Shown piece by piece: positions 1 to 5,659 of a stretch of DNA of 5,659 bases. Numbering within the stretch: the first letter of the stretch is position 1; each line of letters begins with the position of its first letter. The notes below the pieces were generated by a model, which did no database searches, was not told where the DNA came from, and worked only from the letters and a program-made list of their open reading frames with translations. The DNA is from Flavobacteriaceae bacterium (lineage in GTDB: Bacteria > Bacteroidota > Bacteroidia > Flavobacteriales > Flavobacteriaceae), in contig JAQWON010000045.1 of NCBI GenBank assembly GCA_029245825.1, positions 1 through 5,659 of the forward strand, read 5' to 3'. The translations under genes and the position numbers were made by a program.

Positions 1-7
1 TAAAACT

Positions 8-958
8 CTACCATTTTTTTAACCCAAGTAGTTTTTCTCCAAGGGAAGATAGCTCTGCAGTTTTATATCTTTTTTGTTCCCAATTTCTTGGATCACCAGG
101 GAAAGCGTATCCCTTTGGAGCTATTCTATCTCTCCATGAAGAGATTCTCCATTTTTTAAGTTCGTCATTTCCCTCTTCAGCAGGCATCATTGATATGTAT
201 TGGGCAATTCTAACTTTGTCATCGCTTAAATTTGGTCTAATGCCGTGAGGTTGGGCACTATGAAATATTAATAGATCACCAGCCTCTAGTGGAACCTTAA
301 CAATTTTATCTTCAAGACCACTAATATCTGGTTTAAAGAAGTCTCTGTTCTTAGGTTGTGTTAATTTCCATTTATCAAAATTTTTAAAAAGCCAAGGGAT
401 GCACTGAAAACCACCCATGTTTTGATCTGTTTGATCAGCTAGAGCAATAACACCTTGAACATTTTGTGGTTTAGTACCAGGGTCATAATCCCAATGAATA
501 AATCCTTTGTATTCAAAACCTGGTCTAATTGGAAAGTTAAGATTCGCACGGTCAATTGTAACCCATAATTTATCAGTGCCCCAAATATCAACAAAAGAGT
601 CATAAATTCTCTTTTCCTGTCTATTACTCCATAAATGTGAATTATTATAAGCTTCTACCATTCCAGTACCAGCTAATTCTTTCATCTGCATTTCTGCTCT
701 AGGATTTGTGTACCATGTACTTTTGTCATTAGGATCTTTTTCCTCAAATTCCCATAAAAACGATGCTGTTTTAGCTGCCTGCTGTTTTGATATTGCGTTT
801 TTGACTACAACGTAACCATTTTCTTTCCAAAAGTTCCATTGATCTATACTTAGAACTTTTAGACTATCCTTATTAGCATGGGTTCTTAGTTTTACATCGC
901 TAGTCTTAGCAACAGATGGGTTTCCGGGAATATCATCATGATTACTGTACCTGTTCAT
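8..958 (-). CDS. Phytanoyl-CoA dioxygenase (PhyH) family Fe(II)/2-oxoglutarate oxygenase
   Basis: Predicted cytoplasmic non-haem iron oxygenase of 316 residues, a normal length for the family. It would couple 2-oxoglutarate decarboxylation to hydroxylation of an unknown substrate. Visible in the sequence: the HxD iron motif is H155-W-D157 (in GFIHWDYDPGT); the distal iron ligand is probably H238 (HSAQPHGIRPN); R250, twelve residues later, fits the 2-oxoglutarate-binding Arg. The stretch MGGFQCIPW (181-189) matches the family block usually written N-G-x-L-x-x-x-P-G-S-H, but the PGSH turn is replaced by PWLF. Residues 1-37 are polar and probably disordered; the fold starts near L36-W44 (DQWNFWKENGYVVVKN). 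There is no signal peptide. The start at 958 is the only Met before residue 90 and follows a weak purine run (AGAGAGA). The gene is last of three on this strand, 39 bases after the gluconokinase-6PGDH stop, so probably co-transcribed. Family assignment is firm. True phytanoyl-CoA activity is unlikely, because most bacterial members act on other substrates. Confidence 0.88.
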   Translation of the reverse strand: MNRYSNHDDIPGNPSVAKTSDVKLRTHANKDSLKVLSIDQWNFWKENGYVVVKNAISKQQAAKTASFLWEFEEKDPNDKSTWYTNPRAEMQMKELAGTGMVEAYNNSHLWSNRQEKRIYDSFVDIWGTDKLWVTIDRANLNFPIRPGFEYKGFIHWDYDPGTKPQNVQGVIALADQTDQNMGGFQCIPWLFKNFDKWKLTQPKNRDFFKPDISGLEDKIVKVPLEAGDLLIFHSAQPHGIRPNLSDDKVRIAQYISMMPAEEGNDELKKWRISSWRDRIAPKGYAFPGDPRNWEQKRYKTAELSSLGEKLLGLKKW

Positions 959-997
959 TCTCTCTAATCTTATATATAAATATATGGAAAAATAATA

Positions 998-2878
998 CTA
1001 CCACTGATGATTGAAATTCTTCATTTGAGATTCATCTTTAAAATTTAAACCATGCATACCAAAGAAATCTCTTTGAGCTTGAATAATTACTGAAGGCAAT
1101 GATTTATTTGTAAATGATAAAAAGAAATTAAGTGATGATGAATGTACTGGTAAACTACAATTAAGCTTTATCGCAACAGAAAGTAGTTCTGATAGACTAG
1201 GTTGAAGCTTTTTTAGTTCTTTTACAACGCTTACATGAAGTAGGGGATGTTCAAATGATTTATTGGATAATATTTCAATCCAATCATTCATTAACTTAGA
1301 TCGAATAATACATCCATTTGTCCATATTCTGGCAATTTCGGATAGATTCAAATCCCACCTGTATTTTACTGAAGTCTTTTGCAGTAAATTAAATCCAAGA
1401 CCATGATTAATTACTCTTGCTGCGGAGTAAGCTTTTTCAATAATTTTCTCATCAATCACTCCCTTCTTTAAATTGATCTGATAAGTATCACTTGCCATTT
1501 TTCTCTCATCTGTCATTGAAGAAAGATATCTAAACATTAATGAAGAGGATAGAGTATCAAAGGGGACACCTGTTTCTATTGAATTTATAAGTCCCCATGC
1601 ACCAGTTCCTTTGCTTTCAGCTTTGTCATCTATTAGATCAATAATATGGACTCCATTTACTTTAGTGTCTAAAATTTTTGATGTAATCTCTAAAAGATAG
1701 CTGGACAAATCGCTTTTGTTCCATTTCTTAAAGACATTTGAGATTTTGTCAATATTCATATTTAAATGAAATCTCATAAGATGGTATATCTCAGCAATTA
1801 ATTGCATCTCGCCGTATTCGATTGCATTATGTACAGTTTTTACAAAATGTCCAACCCCATCACTTCCTAAATTACTAGAACAAGACTTTCCATTATTATC
1901 AAGTGCGGAAATTTTTTCAATGATAGGAGATATCATTTTGTAAACGTATTTATCTCCACTTGCCATAAATGAGGCACCGTTTCTTGCTCCATAATGACCT
2001 CCAGAAACACCGATCCCTAAAAAATGAATTTTCTTCTGAGCTAAAAACTTTGACCTTCTCTGAGAATCAATAAAATAGGAATTGCCTAGATCAATAACAA
2101 TATCTCCAGGATCTAAAATCATCATTAATTGAGTCAAAATTTCATCTGTTGGATGACCTGAATTTATCATCAGAAAAACTTTTCTAGGAGAGGTTAATGA
2201 ACCTATGAATTCAGGTAAACTATTAAAAGGCATTAAATTATAATCCTTATTTTTATTTGCAAAATCACCAGCTACATTTTCTTCTTTTCCCTTAACTTCT
2301 CTATTGTATATAGATACTGAAAAGTCTTTTGTTGAAATATTTAGGGATAAATTTTTTCCCATTGTACCCATGCCAATAACTCCTAAGTCATTTGTTTTTG
2401 AAACTTTTTTTACGATTAGTTTTACCAACTCTTCTAATTCTACGTTAGAATCAACCCTAATTCCATATTCTGGGACTTCTAGTGTCTTAATTTGTGAATC
2501 TAGTAGAGTAGGGGAAATAAAGTGCTCTTTCCTTGACTCCAATCTTTTCTTTAGAGTTGAGATTGGTGATTGAAGCAAGATAAACTGCATTGGAATCTTC
2601 ATATCATCCATCAGTATTGATCGATAAGACTCTTTTAGAGCTGAGCAGGCAAGAATTGCAGATCCATCTTTTTGCCAAGATTCAATATTTTTTCGTAATA
2701 TTTTAAGCCACGGTTTTCTATCGGAATCATTTAGTGGAATTCCGTTTTTCATCTTTTTAATATTAGATGAAGGATGAAAATCATCGGCATCATAAAAGGG
2801 TACTTTTAGTTTTTCGCTTAATAATTTCCCTACAGAAGTTTTTCCACTTGCTGTTACACCATAAACTAGGTATATCAT
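998..2878 (-). CDS. Bifunctional gluconokinase / 6-phosphogluconate dehydrogenase (decarboxylating) fusion
   Basis: One uninterrupted 626-residue chain holds two consecutive enzymes. Residues 1 to about 158 are a GntK-type gluconokinase (gluconate + ATP to 6-phosphogluconate): Walker A GVTASGKT (7-14), DADDFHPSSN (30-39), the KMKNGIPLNDSDRKPWL block (42-58), CSALKESYR (78-86) and HFISPTLLDSQIKTLE (119-134). From about 164 follows a full-length NADP-type 6PGDH (6-phosphogluconate to ribulose-5-phosphate + CO2): Rossmann GVIGMGTMG (166-174), N192-R193 favouring NADP, VSGG (291-294), K347, H350, N351 and E354 in the KTVHNAIEYGEMQ block, K423 and T425 (KGTG), R450, and R603 with H609 (QAQRDFFGMH). 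These correspond to the sheep-enzyme residues S128, K183, H186, N187, E190, K260, T262, R287, R446 and H452, placed from memory. The linker is only a few residues. The start puts Walker A at the normal distance. The gene follows the S9 peptidase by 13 bases. No zwf, pgl or gluconate transporter gene lies in the window. Both domains look active. A gntK-gnd name would describe it, but no standard symbol is given. Confidence 0.95.
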   Translation of the reverse strand: MIYLVYGVTASGKTSVGKLLSEKLKVPFYDADDFHPSSNIKKMKNGIPLNDSDRKPWLKILRKNIESWQKDGSAILACSALKESYRSILMDDMKIPMQFILLQSPISTLKKRLESRKEHFISPTLLDSQIKTLEVPEYGIRVDSNVELEELVKLIVKKVSKTNDLGVIGMGTMGKNLSLNISTKDFSVSIYNREVKGKEENVAGDFANKNKDYNLMPFNSLPEFIGSLTSPRKVFLMINSGHPTDEILTQLMMILDPGDIVIDLGNSYFIDSQRRSKFLAQKKIHFLGIGVSGGHYGARNGASFMASGDKYVYKMISPIIEKISALDNNGKSCSSNLGSDGVGHFVKTVHNAIEYGEMQLIAEIYHLMRFHLNMNIDKISNVFKKWNKSDLSSYLLEITSKILDTKVNGVHIIDLIDDKAESKGTGAWGLINSIETGVPFDTLSSSLMFRYLSSMTDERKMASDTYQINLKKGVIDEKIIEKAYSAARVINHGLGFNLLQKTSVKYRWDLNLSEIARIWTNGCIIRSKLMNDWIEILSNKSFEHPLLHVSVVKELKKLQPSLSELLSVAIKLNCSLPVHSSSLNFFLSFTNKSLPSVIIQAQRDFFGMHGLNFKDESQMKNFNHQW

Positions 2879-2891
2879 TTAATCAACAACT

Positions 2892-4757
2892 TTATTTAAG
2901 GTAGTTATTTAAAAAAGTTAAAATCTTTTCATTGCCCTTGATTTGCTGATCTTTTTTAACAAATCCATGACCCGCATCATCAAATAAAAGATATTCAACA
3001 TAAACGCCAGCTTTTCTAGCTTCATCTACAATTTCATCAGACTCAATTTGTAATACCCTAGGGTCATTAGCACCTTGTAGTACCATGATAGGGTTTTTTA
3101 TATTCTTGGCATGAAATAATGGAGAAATATTGAATAATCTTATCGAATCAGAAGAATAAGGATCACCCATCTCTTTGTAGAGTTGCTTTCTTGCTGCTTC
3201 CCAATAGGGAGGTATTGATTTTAATGTTCTAATCCAATTAGTTACTCCGTAGATATTTACACCAACTTTAAAAACATCTGGTTCAAATGTCATTGCAGCC
3301 ATTGTCATAAATCCACCATAACTACCACCTATTATACCAATTTTTTCCGGATCAATATAATCCTGCTCCTCAAGCCATTTTTTACCCCAGACACAATCTT
3401 TTAAATCTTTATCCCCGTGATTTCTATCATCTAGTGAATAAAAAGTCTTCCCATAACCACTACTTCCTCTGTTATTCACAGCAAGAATAGCGTATCCATG
3501 ATTAACAAGATATTGAATCAAAGCACGATATCCAATGCGTGATTGTCCTCCCGGCCCACCATGAACCCATACAAGAGCAGGGGCTTTATTTCTTTTGCTT
3601 GCTGTAATTGGTTTATATAAAATTGAAGGTATGTCTAATCCATCAAATGATTTATACCTGATTACTTCACCATTTACAAGATCTGAAGGGTTTACATTAT
3701 TATTTAAATTTGAAGTAATTTTATTTAATACCTCAGATTCTATATCGTAAGTATAAATATCCCCTGGTGAGTTTGAGCTTCCAGCATTAATTCTGACTAT
3801 TTTTTCATCATCAGAAAAAGAAACAGAATTAATATTTAGATTTTCAACTCCTTTAAAATTGACTACTGAAGTATCCTTATTGTTTCTTACAATTATTTTA
3901 TTTTGCGCATCCTCATTAACAGTGATCACCGAAAATTTATCATTTTTAGTTAAAAAATGTCTCGTTACATCCCACTCGGTCTTATAAACTAGACTTCTTT
4001 TTCCAGATTTTATGTTATAAGACATTAAATAAAGAAATTCATTGTCATAATTTGTGCTGTAATAATAATTTTCATCGTTTTTATCAAAGCCCTGACCCCA
4101 GAAATTCGATTCTTGATTGGATATTTCAATTTTTTCATTACTCTCTAAATCTAACATATACATTAGATCAATATCGCGAGATGGTCTTTTGACCATGACA
4201 AGGTATTTGTCATTGTTTGATAGAGGGTAATAACTGTAACCTTCATTGTTTTCCATTATCATTTTTGATGATAAATCATCCATTTTAAGCTTGTGCAGAT
4301 CAAAATATTTTGGATTTCTCGCATTTGAGAGGAAATACATTTGCTTTTCATCTTGTGTCCATCCAAGAAATGAAGCCTTAGTCTTTTCACCGGGAGTTAG
4401 ATCAATTGATTCTCCATCTCTAATTAGGTATAGATGTGAATTCTCATTACCTCCTTTATCAGCTCTATAGATTATCTCACTTGTTAATGGTGAGTAGCCT
4501 ACTGCAAAATAAGATTCCTCCACAGAATTTGTTACCTGAGTTTCCTCGAGCGAACTTAAATCAACTTCGTATAGATTAAAGACACCTGATTTATCAGATG
4601 CATAAAGTAATTTATTTGCGTCTTTGGAAAAATAACCTCCAGAACTTCTGTTATTAGACATTAGTGTCTCTATTGAATACTTTTGAACTTCCTTAACCTC
4701 TTGATTGCAGGAGGTAATAAATAATAGAACTGTAATAAATTTGAATACTTTTTTCAT
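2892..4757 (-). CDS. Lipoprotein S9 family (prolyl oligopeptidase type) serine peptidase
   Basis: Predicted envelope-anchored exo- or oligopeptidase of 621 residues, the usual length for acylaminoacyl-peptidase/DPP-like S9 enzymes. Residues 1-17 form a lipoprotein signal (MKKVFKFITVLLFITSC, lipobox Cys17), so the mature protein should sit on a periplasm-facing or outer membrane. Residues ~28-355 form a WD40/PD40-like beta-propeller with repeated blades of the type FSKDANKLLYASDKSGVFNL (43-62), GYSPLTSEIIYRADKGG (87-103) and GWTQDEKQMYFLSN (132-145). Residues ~365-621 are the alpha/beta-hydrolase domain: oxyanion-side HGGPGG (399-404), nucleophile Ser479 in GGSYGG, Asp565 in GANDPRV and His597 in DAGHGF complete the triad. 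It begins the three-gene minus-strand run and is divergent from the surface-protein gene. The ATG at 4757 is fixed by the signal peptide; upstream is only a weak GATTAGGT. The exact cleavage specificity cannot be read. Family and export are well supported. Confidence 0.93.
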   Translation of the reverse strand: MKKVFKFITVLLFITSCNQEVKEVQKYSIETLMSNNRSSGGYFSKDANKLLYASDKSGVFNLYEVDLSSLEETQVTNSVEESYFAVGYSPLTSEIIYRADKGGNENSHLYLIRDGESIDLTPGEKTKASFLGWTQDEKQMYFLSNARNPKYFDLHKLKMDDLSSKMIMENNEGYSYYPLSNNDKYLVMVKRPSRDIDLMYMLDLESNEKIEISNQESNFWGQGFDKNDENYYYSTNYDNEFLYLMSYNIKSGKRSLVYKTEWDVTRHFLTKNDKFSVITVNEDAQNKIIVRNNKDTSVVNFKGVENLNINSVSFSDDEKIVRINAGSSNSPGDIYTYDIESEVLNKITSNLNNNVNPSDLVNGEVIRYKSFDGLDIPSILYKPITASKRNKAPALVWVHGGPGGQSRIGYRALIQYLVNHGYAILAVNNRGSSGYGKTFYSLDDRNHGDKDLKDCVWGKKWLEEQDYIDPEKIGIIGGSYGGFMTMAAMTFEPDVFKVGVNIYGVTNWIRTLKSIPPYWEAARKQLYKEMGDPYSSDSIRLFNISPLFHAKNIKNPIMVLQGANDPRVLQIESDEIVDEARKAGVYVEYLLFDDAGHGFVKKDQQIKGNEKILTFLNNYLK

Positions 4758-4835
4758 ACCTAATCTTTTTTTTTACAAAGTATGAAATCTTTTTAATTAT
4801 ACAGGTAATACAATTCCAGTATCCATTAAATCAGT

Positions 4836-4852
4836 AAATTGGTGTCCAATTT
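4836..4852. promoter_or_regulatory. Perfect 7-3-7 inverted repeat, candidate operator
   Basis: AAATTGG-TGT-CCAATTT is a perfect seven-base dyad around a three-base centre, 83 bases before the surface-protein ATG and 78 bases before the peptidase ATG on the other strand. This near-central place between divergent genes suits a dimeric regulator's binding site. A T-rich stretch follows on the plus strand, so it looks a little like a terminator, but no plus-strand gene in the window ends before it. Symmetry is seen directly; function is inference. Confidence 0.35.
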
Positions 4853-4887
4853 TTATTATTTAAAAAAAAACAGTATATTATAAAAAG

Positions 4888-4908
4888 TGCCACAAAACTT
4901 TTTTGGCA
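4888..4908. promoter_or_regulatory. Imperfect inverted repeat TGCCA...TGGCA before the surface-protein gene
   Basis: TGCCACAAAA and TTTTTTGGCA are complementary at nine of ten positions around a central C (4898). As RNA it would form a short hairpin with a five-base loop in the leader, ending 26 bases before the ATG at 4935. It could be an operator half-site pair or a leader hairpin. Arms of TGCCA/TGGCA are the only G+C-rich blocks in this A/T-rich stretch. Confidence 0.3.
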
Positions 4909-4934
4909 GCTTAACTATTATAAATATTAACATC

Positions 4935-5651
4935 ATGAAAAAAATCATCTTCTTCTTTTTTGCTTTATTTAGTTTGTTTGCTTTTTCACAACAGACAGAC
5001 TTTAATTATCAAGCCATAATTAAGGGCTCAAATGGTATGGCTGTTTCTGGTCAGAGCGTAGTAATGCAGTTCAGCATTATCTATGATGCTACAAATGGTA
5101 CTGTAGCTTATCAAGAGACTCACACGGTAAACACAAGTGTTGACGGCCTTGTAAATCTTGTGATTGGTGGCGGAGCTCCGACAAGTCAAACAGGAGACAG
5201 CTGGGGTGCAATAGATTGGGGTAAACCTTTATTTTTAAAAGAAGAAGTAAATCTTGGATCTGGTTTTGTTTCACTTGGTGTGGGACGTATTTATGCCGTT
5301 CCTGTAGCAAATTATGCGGCTAAAGCAGGTGCCATAAAAGGTATCATGTCAGGTGCAGTTTCTACTACCACGGTTACTGCTACTCATCTTGATGCAACTA
5401 GTTTATATGCTACCAATGGTATGTTTTCGGGATTAGTATCAGCTACTCAGGTGAGTGGTTCAAATGCTTCTTTTTCAGGAGTAGTAACTGCCTCTGCTTT
5501 TAAAGGAGATGGATCGGGACTTACTAATTTGCCAAGTACAGGTACTCCATCAACTTCTATCGGTCTTGTAGAAGGAGATTCATTTGTATTTGCAATACTT
5601 AGTGAAAGTTTTGCTGATTTTCCCTCAAAAGTCGCCTCTAAGTTCCCATAA
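4935..5651 (+). CDS. Secreted Bacteroidota surface protein: FNYQA head, short repeats, possibly truncated SGNH-like end
   Basis: A 238-residue exported protein, function not known. Residues 1-19 are a Sec signal peptide (MKKIIFFFFALFSLFAFSQ). Residues ~20-132 match a head domain common in Bacteroidota surface and tail-fibre-like proteins: FNYQAIIKGSNG (23-34), AYQETHTVNTSVDGLVNLVIG (58-78, seen as separate blocks), GAIDWGKPLFLKEEVNLG (91-108) and YAVPVANYAAKAGAI (120-134). Three ~16-residue repeats follow (148-195), ending in the tail-fibre-like KGDGSGLTNLP (190-200). The last ~30 residues contain IGLVEGDSF (209-217) and FPSKVASKF (229-237), which resemble block I of SGNH hydrolases, and then a TAA stop. 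No T9SS C-terminal sorting domain or endosialidase chaperone domain is seen. The ATG at 4935 is chosen because it starts a clean signal peptide; a GTG at 4887 would add 16 residues before it. No Shine-Dalgarno is visible. The gene may be cut short by a frameshift or sequence error, since the window ends 8 bases later. Confidence 0.82.
   Translation: MKKIIFFFFALFSLFAFSQQTDFNYQAIIKGSNGMAVSGQSVVMQFSIIYDATNGTVAYQETHTVNTSVDGLVNLVIGGGAPTSQTGDSWGAIDWGKPLFLKEEVNLGSGFVSLGVGRIYAVPVANYAAKAGAIKGIMSGAVSTTTVTATHLDATSLYATNGMFSGLVSATQVSGSNASFSGVVTASAFKGDGSGLTNLPSTGTPSTSIGLVEGDSFVFAILSESFADFPSKVASKFP
5376..5519 (+). repeat. Three tandem ~16-residue repeats within the surface protein
   Basis: Three consecutive 48-base coding units (5376-5423, 5424-5471, 5472-5519) encode TATHLDATSLYATNGM, FSGLVSATQVSGSNAS and FSGVVTASAFKGDGSG. 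The second and third share FSG-[LV]-V-x-A; the first and second share A-T at unit positions 7-8 and Asn at 14. Small residues with regularly spaced hydrophobics suggest beta-helix or trimeric fibre turns. The repeat is visible at protein level and weak at DNA level. Confidence 0.45.
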
Positions 5652-5659
5652 GATCGGGT

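Larger units (their letters stand above)
4758..4934. promoter_or_regulatory. Divergent intergenic region holding both promoters
   Basis: These 177 very A/T-rich bases separate the start codons of the peptidase (minus) and the surface protein (plus), so both promoters should lie here. No exact Bacteroidota promoter (TTG, about 19 bases, TAnnTTTG) was found on either strand. The nearest is ATACTTTG on the minus strand (4783 down to 4776), 18 bases before the peptidase ATG, with no TTG at the usual distance; it is a weak candidate. The plus strand has TATA-like tracts (TATATTATAAAA, 4874-4885). Two nine-base homopolymers (T at 4766-4774, A at 4862-4870) flank the middle. Two inverted repeats are listed separately. 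Confidence 0.5.

Noticed and set aside
2380..2400. Possible assembly or frameshift artefact joining separate gluconokinase and 6PGDH genes
   Set aside because: The frame is continuous, with no repeat or homopolymer slip at the junction. The first domain's last helix runs directly into the Rossmann strand without a leftover start or stop region.
2304..2573. Open frame of 89 codons on the plus strand
   Set aside because: It lies wholly antisense to the gluconokinase-6PGDH junction, which is strongly supported; its product shows no recognisable motif.
4246..4470. Open frame of 74 codons on the plus strand
   Set aside because: It lies antisense to the propeller of the S9 peptidase and has no motif or start signal of its own.
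4836..4860. Rho-independent terminator on the plus strand (stem plus T-rich tail)
   Set aside because: The stem is only seven mostly A/T pairs, the T tract is broken, and no plus-strand gene in the window precedes it.
4887..4934. GTG start at 4887 extending the surface protein by 16 residues
   Set aside because: The extension would precede a canonical Lys-Lys signal peptide starting at the ATG at 4935, and it covers the inverted repeat 4888-4908.
5089..5310. Open frame of 73 codons on the minus strand
   Set aside because: It is antisense to the head domain of the surface protein; its composition looks like a reverse-frame shadow.

Overview
The window looks like a piece of a marine-type Bacteroidota genome, most likely a flavobacterium. 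The evidence is low G+C with A/T-rich spacers, Lys/Asn/Ser/Ile-rich proteins, start codons without a clear Shine-Dalgarno sequence, a secreted protein opening with the FNYQA-type head domain typical of Bacteroidota surface proteins, and a lipoprotein S9 peptidase. No RNA gene, insertion sequence, CRISPR array or attachment site was found.

Layout. Three genes lie on the minus strand in transcription order. First is a lipoprotein prolyl-oligopeptidase-type (S9) serine peptidase (4757 to 2892). After 13 bases comes a single-chain fusion of gluconokinase and 6-phosphogluconate dehydrogenase (2878 to 998). After 39 bases comes a phytanoyl-CoA-dioxygenase-family Fe(II)/2-oxoglutarate oxygenase (958 to 8). 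The short gaps suggest one transcript. A fourth gene runs the other way (4935 to 5651, plus strand) and encodes a secreted surface protein. The 177-base gap between the divergent starts must hold both promoters and contains two dyad-symmetric sequences.

Function. The fusion carries the recognisable catalytic residues of both enzymes, so it should convert gluconate to 6-phosphogluconate and then to ribulose-5-phosphate, CO2 and NADPH in one polypeptide. It would feed the pentose-phosphate pathway without glucose-6-phosphate dehydrogenase. The peptidase would act in the cell envelope. The substrate of the dioxygenase cannot be told, and no pathway obviously links the three products.

Most interesting points: (1) the gluconokinase-6PGDH fusion; (2) the last ~30 residues of the surface protein resemble the start of an SGNH/GDSL hydrolase domain that is cut by a stop codon 8 bases before the window ends, suggesting a frameshift, a sequence error or a truncated gene. 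No wholly new system is apparent.
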